DNA from: Clostridium sp.
GTDB lineage: Bacteria; Bacillota; Clostridia; Oscillospirales; Acutalibacteraceae
Direction of reading: 5' to 3'
Length of the DNA stretch: 64,000 nt
Assembly (NCBI GenBank): GCA_031272895.1
Contig: JAISSW010000016.1
Coordinates: 62,001-126,000, forward strand
Part shown: positions 40,190 through 49,308 of the stretch, piece after piece
Numbering within the stretch: the first letter of the stretch is position 1
How the letters are laid out: each line of letters starts with the position of its first letter
The notes under the pieces: generated by a model
Databases searched by the model: none
What the model saw: the letters and a program-made list of their open reading frames with translations, nothing else
Told to the model about the DNA's origin: nothing
Translations under genes and position numbers: made by a program

Positions 40190-41167
40190 TCAGCCGTTAA
40201 CCAGCTCAAAAAGCTCCGGGTCCGTGCTTTTCGTCATCTTCAGCGCCTCGAATATGTCATAATCCACCAGCTTGCCCGCCTTTAGGGCGACAACACGGTT
40301 GCCAATACCCTGCTTCAGCAGCTTGACGGCATAATCGCCCATTTGCGCCGCAACAATCCTGTCACGCGCCGTTGGTGTGCCGCCGCGCTGCACATGGCCA
40401 AGCACCACGCCTCGGCTCTCCAAGCCTGTTTCCGCCTGCGCCTTTTTTGCCATGTCGTGCACTGTGGGCGCACCCTCAATTTTTTCGCCCGTGCAGCCCT
40501 CAGCCACAATGATGATATGGTAGCGCTTGCCCTGCTCCTGCTCCCGTTTGATTGCCGCAAGCACGTCTTTATCAAAATCCCAAGCAAGCTCCGGGGTAAG
40601 CACCGCCGTCGCCCCCGCCGCCACGGCCGAGTTAAGCGCAAGCCAGCCGGCTCGCTGCCCCATAACCTCAACAAACATAACACGGTCGTGGGAATAACTG
40701 GTGTCGCGTATGCGGTCAACCATTTGTGCTATTGTGTTAAGGCAGGTGTCGTAGCCTATGGTGTAATCCGTGCAGGATATGTCGTTGTCTATTGTGCCGG
40801 GTACGCCGACGCAGGGCAGCCCGCGCTCGCTAAGGTCGCGCGCCCCGCGGAATGAGCCGTCGCCGCCGATAACAACAACGCCCTCAATGCCGCGCTCACG
40901 GCAGCAGGCTATTGCCTTAGCCATGCCCTCCTCCGTGCAGAACTCCTTGCTGCGGGCGGAAAAAAGCACCGTGCCGCCCCTGCTCACAAGCTCAGAGGCA
41001 AAGCTTGGCGAAAGCTCCACAAAGTCGCCGTTCATCATGCCGTTGTAGCCGCGATTGATTCCAAACACGGTTATGCCCGCCCTGTGGGCCGCCGCAACCG
41101 CCGCGTGGACCGCGTTGTTCATGCCGGGGCTGTCGCCGCCGCTGGTTAGGATTCCGATTGTTTTCAT
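40190..41167 (-). CDS. pfkA: ATP-dependent 6-phosphofructokinase
   Basis: PfkA phosphorylates fructose-6-phosphate in glycolysis. The 325-aa protein has the ATP-binding GILTSGGDSPGMN and VVIGGDGSFRGA; GGDG rather than GGDD marks ATP over PPi use. It also has the catalytic PGTIDNDI and the F6P site VMGQRAGWLAL. ARSKEF replaces the common ARCPEF-like loop. pyk is not adjacent. It has its own promoter and terminator. Confidence 0.96.
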   Translation of the reverse strand: MKTIGILTSGGDSPGMNNAVHAAVAAAHRAGITVFGINRGYNGMMNGDFVELSPSFASELVSRGGTVLFSARSKEFCTEEGMAKAIACCRERGIEGVVVIGGDGSFRGARDLSERGLPCVGVPGTIDNDISCTDYTIGYDTCLNTIAQMVDRIRDTSYSHDRVMFVEVMGQRAGWLALNSAVAAGATAVLTPELAWDFDKDVLAAIKREQEQGKRYHIIIVAEGCTGEKIEGAPTVHDMAKKAQAETGLESRGVVLGHVQRGGTPTARDRIVAAQMGDYAVKLLKQGIGNRVVALKAGKLVDYDIFEALKMTKSTDPELFELVNG

Positions 41168-41200
41168 AACTCAAACACCCTTTACGCAGAATGAAGATAT

Positions 41201-41229
41201 ATTGTACACATTTTGGCGCTTAATGTCAA
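41201..41229 (-). promoter_or_regulatory. Promoter of pfkA
   Basis: TTGACA (41229-41224), 17-bp spacer ending TG-N, and TACAAT (41206-41201), about 34 bp before pfkA. Confidence 0.8.
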
Positions 41230-41264
41230 ATCCCGCGCCGCGCACGGCGCAAAAGACCCGCGCC

Positions 41265-42275
41265 CTATAAAATCAGCATACAATCGCCAAAGGAGAAGAA
41301 CCTGTATTTTTCCCGCACAGCCTCCGCATATGCGGCAAGGGTTCGCTCCCTGCCCAGCATTGCGGAAACAAGCATTATCAGGGTGCTTTGCGGCAAGTGG
41401 AAATTCGTCAGCAAGCCGTCGGTTACGCGAAAGCTGTAGCCCGGGTAGATAAAAATATCCGTGCTGCCGCTGCCCGCCGCCCCGCCTGAGGCCTCCAATG
41501 TGCGGCAGCAGGTTGTGCCAACCGCAACAACCCTCCCTCCGCCTGCCTTTGCCGCGGCAATCAGCTCCGCGCTTTTTTTGGGGATAGAGTACCACTCCCT
41601 GTGCATATGGTGCTCCTCTATCCTCGCCGCCTTAACCGGGCGGAAGGTCCCCAAGCCAACGTGCAGGGTAATCGGCGCCACATCAACACCCCTTGCGCGG
41701 ATTTCCTCCAACAGCTCCGGCGTAAAGTGCAGTCCGGCTGTCGGCGCCGCCGCAGAGCCGGGTTCACGGGCATAGACGGTTTGGTAGCGGTCCTTGTCCG
41801 CAAGCTTTTCCGTTATGTATGGCGGCAGGGGCATTTCCCCAAGCTCGTCAAGCAGCTCCAAAAAACGCCCCGCGTAGCTGAATCTTATCTCCCGGTTGCC
41901 GTCCTCCCGCACGCGCAGGACCCTTGCCTTAAGCCTGCCTTCGCCGAAAATCAGCTCAGCGCCCTCCCTTATCCGCTTGCCGGGCTTGCCCAAGCAAACC
42001 CATACGTCCTCGCCAAGCTCATTGAGCAGCAGCAGCTCAACCGGCGAGCCTGTTTTCTTGCTTACTCCCAAAAGCCGCGCCGGCAGCACCTTGCTGTCAT
42101 TAACAACAAGGCAATCGCCCGGGCGCAGGGCGGTTAGTATATCCCTGAATTGCCCATGCCGCCAATCCCCCGTCTTTTTGTCTATCAGCAGCATTCTCGA
42201 TTCATCGCGGCGCTGCGTCGGGTGCTGTGCAATCAGCTCCGCGGGTAAAAAATAATCAAAATCCTTGGTATTCAT
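41265..42275 (-). CDS. queA: S-adenosylmethionine:tRNA ribosyltransferase-isomerase QueA
   Basis: QueA adds the epoxycyclopentane ring to preQ1 at tRNA position 34 in queuosine synthesis. The 336-aa protein begins [19 protein letters not shown]. It shows [45 protein letters not shown] and [19 protein letters not shown], all diagnostic. The ATG at 42275 has GGGAG 5 nt upstream; the in-frame extension to 42368 crosses the divergent asd promoter and is rejected. tgt is not in the window. Confidence 0.96.
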   Translation of the reverse strand: MNTKDFDYFLPAELIAQHPTQRRDESRMLLIDKKTGDWRHGQFRDILTALRPGDCLVVNDSKVLPARLLGVSKKTGSPVELLLLNELGEDVWVCLGKPGKRIREGAELIFGEGRLKARVLRVREDGNREIRFSYAGRFLELLDELGEMPLPPYITEKLADKDRYQTVYAREPGSAAAPTAGLHFTPELLEEIRARGVDVAPITLHVGLGTFRPVKAARIEEHHMHREWYSIPKKSAELIAAAKAGGGRVVAVGTTCCRTLEASGGAAGSGSTDIFIYPGYSFRVTDGLLTNFHLPQSTLIMLVSAMLGRERTLAAYAEAVREKYRFFSFGDCMLIL

Positions 42276-42285
42276 TAAAACTCCC

Positions 42286-42314
42286 TTGACCTTTTGCTCC
42301 AAAACTGGTATGAT
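42286..42314 (+). promoter_or_regulatory. Promoter of the asd-dapA-dapB operon
   Basis: TTGACC (42286-42291), 17-bp spacer ending TG-G, and TATGAT (42309-42314). The leader is ~95 nt, too short for a lysine riboswitch. Confidence 0.65.
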
Positions 42315-42413
42315 ATTAGCCAACGCTTTGCGGCTTAAACCCTGCATGGCGGATTTTGCCCGCAACATAGTATACAGCGAAAGCGGCGGGATTGCAAGAA
42401 GGGGTAATCAGGA

Positions 42414-43496
42414 TTGAAACAGTTTAACGTGGGAATCATCGGTGCGACGGGCATGGTTGGGCAGCGTTTTGCCACGCTTTTGGCCAACCACCCTTGGTTC
42501 AATGTGGTTTTATTAGCGGCAAGTCCGCGCTCCAAGGGCAAAAGCTATGCCCAAGCCTTAGGCGGGCGCTGGAGCATGAAGACTCCGCTGCCGGAAAAGC
42601 TTGCGGAGATGGTGCTTTATGACGCTACCGCAGACCTTGAGGAGATTGCCTCCAAGGTGGATTTTGTTTTTTGCGCGGTGGATATGCCCAAGGAGGAAAT
42701 CAAAAGGCTGGAGGAGGCATACGCAAAGGCTGAATGCCCGGTAATCAGCAACAACAGCGCACACCGCGCCACTGCCGACGTGCCGATGATTGTGCCCGAG
42801 CTTAACGCCGAGCATTCGCAGGTTATTACGGCGCAGCGGGAACGCCTTGGCACAAAGCGCGGCTTTGTGGCTGTTAAGTCAAACTGCTCTCTACAGAGCT
42901 ATGTGCCCGCGCTTTTCCCGCTACACAAGGCTTTTGGCGTTAAGGACGTGCTGGTTTGCACCTATCAGGCAATAAGCGGGGCGGGCAAAACCTTTGACAC
43001 CTGGCCGGAAATGCAGGATAACGTAATCCCCTTCATTGGCGGCGAGGAGGAAAAGAGCGAGCTTGAGCCGCTGAAGATTTGGGGCGAGGTCAAGGACGGC
43101 AGGATTATCCCCGCGACGGAGCCGCATTTCACCGCGCAGTGTATTCGTGTGCCGGTGAGCGACGGACATTTGGCGGCTGTGTTTGCCCGCTTTGAGAAAA
43201 AGCCGACCAAGGAGCAAATACTTGAAACTTGGAGCGGCTTTGCGGGTGTGCCGCAGGAGGCTGCCCTGCCGAGCGCGCCGAAGCAATTCCTGCACTACTT
43301 TGAGGAGGACAACCTGCCGCAAACAGCCCTGCAGCGCGACTTAGAGGGCGGCATGGCGGTCAGCTTGGGCAGGCTGCGCGAGGATAGTCAGTACGATTAC
43401 AAGTTTGTTTGCCTAAGCCACAACACCCTGCGCGGAGCTGCCGGCGGCGCCGTGCTTATGGCGGAGCTGCTGGCATATCAGGGCTGGCTGAGCTAA
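42414..43496 (+). CDS. asd: Aspartate-semialdehyde dehydrogenase
   Basis: Asd reduces aspartyl phosphate to aspartate semialdehyde, the branch to lysine/diaminopimelate and threonine/methionine. The 360-aa protein has the NADP motif VGIIGATGMVGQRFATLL, the nucleophilic Cys in VAVKSNCSLQSYVP, and YQAISGAGKTFDTWPEM. This length and motif set match the archaeal/fungal-like subclass also found in Clostridia. The start is TTG at 42414. It is first in a DAP operon; lysC is not adjacent. Confidence 0.95.
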   Translation: MKQFNVGIIGATGMVGQRFATLLANHPWFNVVLLAASPRSKGKSYAQALGGRWSMKTPLPEKLAEMVLYDATADLEEIASKVDFVFCAVDMPKEEIKRLEEAYAKAECPVISNNSAHRATADVPMIVPELNAEHSQVITAQRERLGTKRGFVAVKSNCSLQSYVPALFPLHKAFGVKDVLVCTYQAISGAGKTFDTWPEMQDNVIPFIGGEEEKSELEPLKIWGEVKDGRIIPATEPHFTAQCIRVPVSDGHLAAVFARFEKKPTKEQILETWSGFAGVPQEAALPSAPKQFLHYFEEDNLPQTALQRDLEGGMAVSLGRLREDSQYDYKFVCLSHNTLRGAAGGAVLMAELLAYQGWLS

Positions 43497-43537
43497 TATA
43501 TATGGGCGTTAACAGCTTTGTTTTGGAGTGAAGCCGA

Positions 43538-43927
43538 ATGCGCCGAATCAGTCCCTATGAGCTTAAGGAAAAAAGTCTTGCACTGGCGGTTTGCGTCCTT
43601 AATGAATACCTTGAACTAAGGGAGAAGCACCGTGGCTTGGAAGAGCTGCTTGTAAGACTGCTGAGGGCGGGAACCCTGCCGGGAAAGCACATTGCGGAGG
43701 CTTTCCTCCCCTGCGGAAACGAAGAGCTTGCGGCAAACCTTGCGCTTGCCTGCTCCTGCGCAAGGGAAACGGAATACCTGCTGCGCCTGCTGGAATGCGC
43801 CGGACTTATGGAAAAGGAAAAGGCGCGTTGCGTAGCAGAACAGGCGCGCGAGCTTGCTGAGGCGCTTTGTGCAGCGCTTGACGAGTGCAAAACCAAGCGG
43901 CAAATATTTACGGCATTAACCTCTTGA
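43538..43927 (+). CDS. Small helical protein, four-helix-bundle (S23-like) type
   Basis: The 129-aa protein is nearly all helical. The pattern AGTLPGKHIAEAFLPCGNEELAANLALACSCARETEYLLRLLECAGLM matches the order of the four-helix bundle proteins first described as IVS-encoded S23 proteins (roughly SIxxNIAEG...FLxxLxxAxGSLxELETxL). The assignment is by pattern only. It sits between asd and dapA, 41 nt after asd, in the same operon. It has several Cys but no metal motif. Its role in lysine or cell-wall synthesis is unknown. Confidence 0.65.
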   Translation: MRRISPYELKEKSLALAVCVLNEYLELREKHRGLEELLVRLLRAGTLPGKHIAEAFLPCGNEELAANLALACSCARETEYLLRLLECAGLMEKEKARCVAEQARELAEALCAALDECKTKRQIFTALTS

Positions 43928-43950
43928 CCAAAAAAACAGGAGTGAAAGTT

Positions 43951-44838
43951 ATGAAGAAGCCAATCTTTACCGGGGCGGGCGTGGCAATAGTCACACCCTT
44001 TGATGCCGAGGGTAAAATCAACTACAAGCGCTTTGCGGAGCTGATTGAGTTCCAGCTTAAGCACGGCACAGACGCAATCATTGTTTGCGGAACAACGGGT
44101 GAAAGCCCAACCCTGGGGCATGAGGAGCATTCGGAGCTGATTCGTTTTTGTGTGGAGCAGGTTGCCGGGCGTGTGCCGGTTATTGCGGGTACCGGCAGCA
44201 ACGACACCGCCTATTGCCTAAAGCTCTCCAACGAGGCGGAAAAAAGCGGCGTAGACGGGCTGCTGATGGTAACCCCCTATTACAACAAAACAAGCCAGCA
44301 GGGCTTGGTGGAGCATTTCACCTACCTTGCCGATAGGGTCAGCACGCCGATTATCCTCTACAACGTGCCGTCCCGCACGGGGCTTAACATTCAGCCCGCC
44401 ACCTACAAGGCTCTCAGCGCCCACCCGCTGATTAACGCCGCCAAGGAGGCTAACGGCGATATTTCCGCCTTAGCGCAAACCGCCGCGCTTTGCGGGGAGG
44501 ATTTGGTGCTTTATTGCGGCAACGACGACCAAATCGTACCCTTTATGTCACTTGGCGCGGTGGGTGTTATCTCCGTGCTGTCCAACATCTGCCCCGCCCA
44601 AACGCACGAGCTTGCCGCCGCCTGCCTTGAGGGTGACTTTGCCAAGGGCGCAAGGCTGCAGCTGGAATACCTTGACCTTTGCAACGATTTGTTCGCGGAC
44701 GTCAATCCCATACCCGTTAAGGAAGCTATGAACCTTATGGGCTTTGATGTGGGACCCTGCCGCCTGCCGCTGCCGGCAATCGGCGCGGGGGCAAAGGATA
44801 AGCTGCTTAGGGCAATGCGCAACCACAATTTGGTTTAA
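43951..44838 (+). CDS. dapA: 4-hydroxy-tetrahydrodipicolinate synthase
   Basis: DapA condenses pyruvate with aspartate semialdehyde. The 295-aa TIM-barrel enzyme has GTTGESPTLGHEEHSELI, the Tyr in ILYNVPSRTGLN, and the Schiff-base Lys in NAAKEANGD. The ATG at 43951 follows CAGGAG; an in-frame upstream start at 43885 lies inside the previous gene and is rejected. It is followed by dapB. Confidence 0.96.
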   Translation: MKKPIFTGAGVAIVTPFDAEGKINYKRFAELIEFQLKHGTDAIIVCGTTGESPTLGHEEHSELIRFCVEQVAGRVPVIAGTGSNDTAYCLKLSNEAEKSGVDGLLMVTPYYNKTSQQGLVEHFTYLADRVSTPIILYNVPSRTGLNIQPATYKALSAHPLINAAKEANGDISALAQTAALCGEDLVLYCGNDDQIVPFMSLGAVGVISVLSNICPAQTHELAAACLEGDFAKGARLQLEYLDLCNDLFADVNPIPVKEAMNLMGFDVGPCRLPLPAIGAGAKDKLLRAMRNHNLV

Positions 44839-44881
44839 CCGTCAATTCGGCAAAGGGACGTAACAAGTAAGGAGCGAAAAA

Positions 44882-45631
44882 ATGCTGGAGATTCTACTGT
44901 CCGGCTGCAACGGTCACATGGGGCGCGTTGTTGCGGATTTGGCGGCAAAGCGCACCGACCTGCGCATTGCCGCGGGCGTTGACCCTAACGCCGGGGCGGG
45001 CTTTGACTTTCCCGTTTTTTGCGCGCCGAAGGATGCGCCAAACTTAGGCGCAATAATAGATTTTTCGCACCCAAGCGCACTTGCCCCCTTGCTGGAATAT
45101 GCTGTGGCAGGCAGTGTTCCCGCGGTTATTTGCACCACAGGGCTTTCCGACCGCCACATAAAGCTGCTTGAGCGGGCGGCGGAGAAAATCCCGGTGTTCT
45201 TCAGCGCGAACATGAGCCTTGGCGTCAACCTGCTGCGTGCCTTGGCTCAAAAAGCGGCGCAAATCCTCGGCGGGGCATTCGACGTAGAGATTGTTGAGGC
45301 GCACCACAACCAAAAGTTAGACGCTCCCAGCGGCACGGCGCTTATGCTGGCGGACGCAATACACCGTGTTTTACCAAACACCCACTATGTTTATGACCGC
45401 AGTAAGCAGCGCCAAAAGCGTGACAAACGGGAGATTGGCATTTCCGCAATACGCGGGGGGACGATTGTGGGGGAACACGAAATCCTGTTCGCGGGGCAGG
45501 GCGAGGTGCTGAAGCTCTCACACAGCGCGCAAAGCAAAGAGCTTTTTGCCGCCGGTGCCCTCAACGCGGCTGTGTTCATTGCGGACAAGCCCGCCGGGCT
45601 TTATGATATGAGCCGTATGATTAAAATATAG
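44882..45631 (+). CDS. dapB: 4-hydroxy-tetrahydrodipicolinate reductase
   Basis: DapB reduces the DapA product with NAD(P)H. The 249-aa protein has the nucleotide motif LSGCNGHMGRVV and the substrate/catalytic block VEAHHNQKLDAPSGTALMLAD. It ends VFIADKPAGLYDMSRMI, all canonical. AAGGAGCG precedes the ATG. It completes the asd-dapA-dapB set; later DAP steps are elsewhere. Confidence 0.96.
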   Translation: MLEILLSGCNGHMGRVVADLAAKRTDLRIAAGVDPNAGAGFDFPVFCAPKDAPNLGAIIDFSHPSALAPLLEYAVAGSVPAVICTTGLSDRHIKLLERAAEKIPVFFSANMSLGVNLLRALAQKAAQILGGAFDVEIVEAHHNQKLDAPSGTALMLADAIHRVLPNTHYVYDRSKQRQKRDKREIGISAIRGGTIVGEHEILFAGQGEVLKLSHSAQSKELFAAGALNAAVFIADKPAGLYDMSRMIKI

Positions 45632-45640
45632 GAGGCTGTT

Positions 45641-46090
45641 ATGGATTTTTGTATTGAGCTGCAAGAGGGAGTAACGCTGATTTCCCTTGCCGAATGCCCC
45701 ACGGGCGCGAGCTTTTTGGCAGATGTTCTGGGACGTATTGCCGGCACGGGCATAGACGTTGATATGATTGCCCTTGCCCCCGGCAGCTCCGGGAGGGCGG
45801 CGCTTTCCTTCACCGTCAGCGACGAGGACTTTGCCCGTGTGCTTGGCGTAACCGGCGCCATGCAAAAGGAAAACCCGGCGCTGCGTGTGAGCGTAAGCAA
45901 CGGACACGCAAAAATAACAATCGGCGGCGAGGCAATGGAGGGCTCCCCGGGCGTTGCGGCGAAGGTTTTTGCGACGGTGCAGGGGCTTGCGGATTTGCGC
46001 ATGGTTACCACCGCGCTGACGGAAATAAGCCTGCTTGTTTCCTCAAGTGATGCACAGGAAACACTCTGCGCACTAAAAAAGCTGCTTTAA
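45641..46090 (+). CDS. Stand-alone ACT-domain protein resembling the aspartokinase regulatory region
   Basis: The 149-aa protein consists of two ACT modules without a catalytic domain. The second (VSVSNGHAKITIGGEAMEGSPGVAAKVFATVQGLADLRMVTTALTEISLLVSS) closely follows the C-terminal ACT of lysine-sensitive aspartate kinases (KISxVGxGMxxxxGVAxKxFxAL...NIxMIxxSEIxISxVV). GGAGG lies 5 nt before the ATG, 9 nt after dapB. It may be a lysine sensor that acts on a separately encoded aspartokinase, or a beta-subunit-like partner; this is inference from family and operon. Confidence 0.8.
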   Translation: MDFCIELQEGVTLISLAECPTGASFLADVLGRIAGTGIDVDMIALAPGSSGRAALSFTVSDEDFARVLGVTGAMQKENPALRVSVSNGHAKITIGGEAMEGSPGVAAKVFATVQGLADLRMVTTALTEISLLVSSSDAQETLCALKKLL

Positions 46091-46099
46091 GACTGCGCC

Positions 46100-46861
46100 A
46101 TGCGGCAATATTTACTTTCAATATGCTTTGACGGCACGGACTTCCACGGCTGGCAGTACCAGCCCAACGCAGTAACCGTGCAGGAGCTTTTGCACAGCGC
46201 CCTAAAGCTGCTTTGCGGCAGCGAGGTTCCGCCGCCCTTGGGCTGCTCCCGCACGGACGCTGGGGTTCACGCGGAGGTTTTTTGCTGCACCGTGCGCACG
46301 GAAAAGGAATGGGCTTGCCCCGCCCTTGTCCGCGCACTAAACGGCAACCTGCCGCGCACGGTGCGTGTGCTTGGCTGCGAGGAGGTGGCGTTGGATTTTC
46401 ACCCGCGCTATGACTGCACGGGCAAGCGTTACCGCTACCAGCTTTGGAACGCCGCCGCGGAGAACCCCTTTTTGCTGCGCTACTCCTACCACGAGCGCTT
46501 CCCCTTGGACGCGCAAAGGCTAAATGAGCTTGCGCAGCCCCTTTTGGGTACGCATGACTTCAGCGCCTTTTGCGCGGCGGGAGCGGGAACAAAAACAAGT
46601 GTGCGCACGGTAACAAGGGCGGATTTTGCCCGGCGCGGGGATTTGCTGCTGTTCACCGTGCAGGCGGACGGCTTCCTTTACAATATGGTGCGCATTATGG
46701 CGGGGACGCTGCTGCAGTGCGCAAAGGCTCCGCACAGCCTGCCGCCGATTGAACAAATTATTGCCGGTCGGGAGAGGAAGAACGCCGGCGTTACCCTGCC
46801 TCCGCAGGGCTTGTTTTTGGAGTGGGTCGGCTATCAAGACAGGGAATATAAGGGAGTGTAG
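46100..46861 (+). CDS. truA: tRNA pseudouridine(38-40) synthase TruA
   Basis: TruA modifies U38-40 in the anticodon arm. The 253-aa protein has DGTDFHGWQYQP, the catalytic Asp in GCSRTDAGVHAEVF, and the late motifs HDFSAFC and DGFLYNMVRIMAGTLL. It begins 9 nt after the ACT gene with a poor ribosome site, so coupling to upstream translation is likely. The stop is next to the start of the DUF5711-like gene. Confidence 0.95.
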   Translation: MRQYLLSICFDGTDFHGWQYQPNAVTVQELLHSALKLLCGSEVPPPLGCSRTDAGVHAEVFCCTVRTEKEWACPALVRALNGNLPRTVRVLGCEEVALDFHPRYDCTGKRYRYQLWNAAAENPFLLRYSYHERFPLDAQRLNELAQPLLGTHDFSAFCAAGAGTKTSVRTVTRADFARRGDLLLFTVQADGFLYNMVRIMAGTLLQCAKAPHSLPPIEQIIAGRERKNAGVTLPPQGLFLEWVGYQDREYKGV

Positions 46862-46862
46862 A

Positions 46863-47978
46863 ATGAACAAAAGTCGCACAAACGCAGCTCTTATCCACAA
46901 GCTGATTATTGCCGCCGTCGTTATGGCGTTTGGCGCTCTGCTTGTATTGGCGGTTATGTCCGGTGTTAACGGCGGGGGGCTTGCGGCGCTGTTCAGCTCC
47001 GGCGAAAAATCCGCTTTCCCCTATGTTTTTGAAGGACAGTCAGCCACACAGCTGCTGTTTGCCGGCAAAGGGGCGGAACTGTTGAGCGACGGCGGAGTCG
47101 CCATGCTCGATAAAAACGCCCGTGAGCTGTTCTCCTGTAAAATAGACTACACGGACATAACGGCGGCCGCAGCGGACGGCAGAATTTTGATTGCCAACCG
47201 TGCCGACGGGCGCTATTTTTTGCACAACAAAAAGGGCGTAATATACGACGGCAAGCTGCGCAGACCGATAACTCTTGCTGCGCTTGGCAAAAGGACGGCG
47301 GCGCTGGCAAGCCAAAGCTCCTCCGGGGAGGCGGCGCTGGACGTGCTGGATAAAGACGGCGGCGAGCTTTTCAGCTGGACAAGCGAGCAGGAGCGGATAG
47401 CGGCGCTTGCACTCTCCGCGGACGGACGCTATGCCGCCGCCGCCCTGCTGAGCATTGACGAGGGCGAAATATTCAACCGAGTGATTGTTTTTGATGTCAG
47501 GTCCGGCAAGCTCAAGGGCGAAACCGAGCTTGAGCCGGGCGCCGTGCTCAGGCTTTGCTTCACAAAAAAGAAGCTGCTTTATGTGCTGACGGAAACCAAG
47601 CTCTATTGCCTTAACACAAGCTGCAGCAAGGCAAGCAGCTGCGCGGAGTTCCTTGCGGGGTCCGCGCTGCGCTGCGCTTTTTCGGACGGCGGGAGAGCCG
47701 CACTGCTGCTAAAGGCGGAGGACAACACCCTTACCCTTAAGCTGTTTGGCGAAAATGGCGCGCTTGCATGGGAGAAGCTCTGCACGGAGCTTTCCGCGCT
47801 TGCCGCAGCGGATAAATACACGGCTGTGCTGCAAGGCGGGGAGCTGATTGTCTACGACAAAAAGGGCAAAAAAAAGGCAAGCTTTACCGCCCCCGTCGGT
47901 GTAATCAAGCAGCTTTTGCTTGCGGACGGCGCACTTTATGTGCTGAGCGAGAAAAGTGTTGAACAGTTTACTTTTTAG
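46863..47978 (+). CDS. DUF5711-like membrane-anchored beta-propeller protein
   Basis: The 371-aa protein has one N-terminal membrane helix (LIIAAVVMAFGALLVLAVMSG). A long extracellular domain follows of repeated beta units with WD/PQQ-like cadence (AALALSADGRYAAAALLS; KLLYVLTETKLYCLN; GALYVLSEKSVEQF), consistent with a seven- or eight-bladed propeller. It resembles DUF5711 proteins of Clostridia, whose function is unknown. GGGAG lies 6 nt before the ATG. A longer frame starting at 46626 overlaps truA and is rejected. It ends the operon. Confidence 0.8.
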   Translation: MNKSRTNAALIHKLIIAAVVMAFGALLVLAVMSGVNGGGLAALFSSGEKSAFPYVFEGQSATQLLFAGKGAELLSDGGVAMLDKNARELFSCKIDYTDITAAAADGRILIANRADGRYFLHNKKGVIYDGKLRRPITLAALGKRTAALASQSSSGEAALDVLDKDGGELFSWTSEQERIAALALSADGRYAAAALLSIDEGEIFNRVIVFDVRSGKLKGETELEPGAVLRLCFTKKKLLYVLTETKLYCLNTSCSKASSCAEFLAGSALRCAFSDGGRAALLLKAEDNTLTLKLFGENGALAWEKLCTELSALAAADKYTAVLQGGELIVYDKKGKKKASFTAPVGVIKQLLLADGALYVLSEKSVEQFTF

Positions 47979-47995
47979 CGGAAATATGCTATACT
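47967..47995 (+). promoter_or_regulatory. Promoter of the HAD-recX-rimO-pgsA operon
   Basis: Extended -10 TG-C-TATACT (47990-47995) with a weak -35 TTTACT (47967-47972), spacing 17, overlapping the end of the upstream gene. Confidence 0.5.
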
Positions 47996-48024
47996 TAGCT
48001 CTGTTTGCGGAGTGAGGTAGTTTT

Positions 48025-48807
48025 ATGTGCAAGCTCAACGAAATACGCGCTAAGCAGGGCTTTTTGTGCGACATGGACGGCGTAGTCTACCACGGCACAC
48101 GCCTGCTTGATGGCGCCAAGGACTTTGTGGACTGGCTGGAACGAAGCGGCAAGCGCTATCTTTTCCTCACAAATTCAAGCGAGCGCTCCCCTGCGCAGCT
48201 GCACCAAAAGCTGCTTGAAATGGGTCTGGACGTGGACGAAAGCCATTTTTACACCAGCGGACAGGCAACCGCACGCTTCCTGTCCTCTCAGTCGCCCGGC
48301 TGCAGCGCCTATGTAATCGGCGGCGACGGGCTGAGGCAGGCGCTGACCGAGGAGGGCATTAGCCTGACCGAAAGCTCTCCGGACTATGTTGTTGTGGGAG
48401 AAACGCCTTATTACCACTACGCAATGGTCAAGCACGCGCTGCAGCTGGTTGTTGCGGGCGCAAAGCTTATTGGCACAAACCCGGATTTAACCGGTCGGGA
48501 CGAAACGGGGATTATCCCCACCTGCCAAGCGCTCATTGCCCCCATTGCCCTTGCAAGCGGCAAAAAGCCCTACTACGTCGGCAAGCCGAACGCCCTTATG
48601 ATGCGCACAGGGCTGCGTATGCTTGGTGTCCACTCCGACGAGGCTGCAATCATCGGAGACAGGATGGACACCGACATAATCGCCGGGATTGAAACGGGCT
48701 TGGACACAGTGCTTTCCCTCTCCGGCGTAACCGCAAGGGAGGATATTGCTCAGTTCCCATACCGCCCAAGGTATATAATCAACGGGCTTGGCGAGCTTGC
48801 GGAGTAG
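48025..48807 (+). CDS. HAD-superfamily phosphatase, class IIA (NagD/4-nitrophenylphosphatase type)
   Basis: The 260-aa protein has HAD motif I GFLCDMDGVVYHG (nucleophile and acid Asp), motif II FLTNSSERSP, motif III Lys in YYVGKPNALMM, and motif IV IIGDRMDTDIIAGI. A C2-type IIA cap lies between II and III. These enzymes hydrolyse nucleotide or sugar phosphates; the substrate is unknown. It is first in an operon with recX and rimO. Confidence 0.9.
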   Translation: MCKLNEIRAKQGFLCDMDGVVYHGTRLLDGAKDFVDWLERSGKRYLFLTNSSERSPAQLHQKLLEMGLDVDESHFYTSGQATARFLSSQSPGCSAYVIGGDGLRQALTEEGISLTESSPDYVVVGETPYYHYAMVKHALQLVVAGAKLIGTNPDLTGRDETGIIPTCQALIAPIALASGKKPYYVGKPNALMMRTGLRMLGVHSDEAAIIGDRMDTDIIAGIETGLDTVLSLSGVTAREDIAQFPYRPRYIINGLGELAE

Positions 48808-48810
48808 AAA

Positions 48811-49308
48811 ATGGCATACGGACGTTATAAACAGAATAAGCCCCTGCCGCCCTGCTACGACAAGGCTCTGGATTTGCTTGCGCGGCGCGCGCATTCCCGT
48901 GCGGAGCTTGAACACAAGCTGCGGGAGCGGGGCTACGCCGAGGACGAGCTGCAGGACACGCTGGAACGCCTTTGCGCGGCGCACCTGATTGACGACGCGG
49001 CATACGCCGAGCATATGGCGGAGCGCTTGGCGCGGACAAAGGGCTTTGCCCCAAGGCGCATTGCCTTAGAGCTGCGGCGGCGCGGCGTGGGCGACGAAGA
49101 GCTTTCCGCGGCGCTTGAGCCGCTTGAAACGCAGGACGCAAGGGAGTCAATCCGCGCGATGCTGGAAAAAAAATTCGCGCGGGATTTGGATAGTGAAAAG
49201 GGGCGGCGGCGTGCCGTAAACGCCCTTGTACGCATGGGCTATTCTTGGGGCGACATACGCTCCGCCATGCGGGAATATGATTCAACGGAGGAAAACTACT
49301 ATGACTGA
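48811..49308 (+). CDS. recX: Regulatory protein RecX
   Basis: RecX inhibits RecA filaments. The 165-aa protein is built of three-helix RecX repeats: ALDLLARRAHSRAELEHKLRERGY, LCAAHLIDDAAYAEHMAERL, and GFAPRRIALELRRRGV. It starts 3 nt after the HAD gene and overlaps rimO by 8 nt. recA is not nearby, so the regulator is unlinked here. Confidence 0.9.
   Translation: MAYGRYKQNKPLPPCYDKALDLLARRAHSRAELEHKLRERGYAEDELQDTLERLCAAHLIDDAAYAEHMAERLARTKGFAPRRIALELRRRGVGDEELSAALEPLETQDARESIRAMLEKKFARDLDSEKGRRRAVNALVRMGYSWGDIRSAMREYDSTEENYYD

Noticed and set aside
41230-41264. Terminator between queA and pfkA
   Set aside because: A GCGCCG/CGGCGC stem is present but is not followed by a T run on either strand.
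42315-42413. Lysine riboswitch upstream of asd
   Set aside because: The leader is about 95 nt, too short for the L-box aptamer, and no matching helices were seen.
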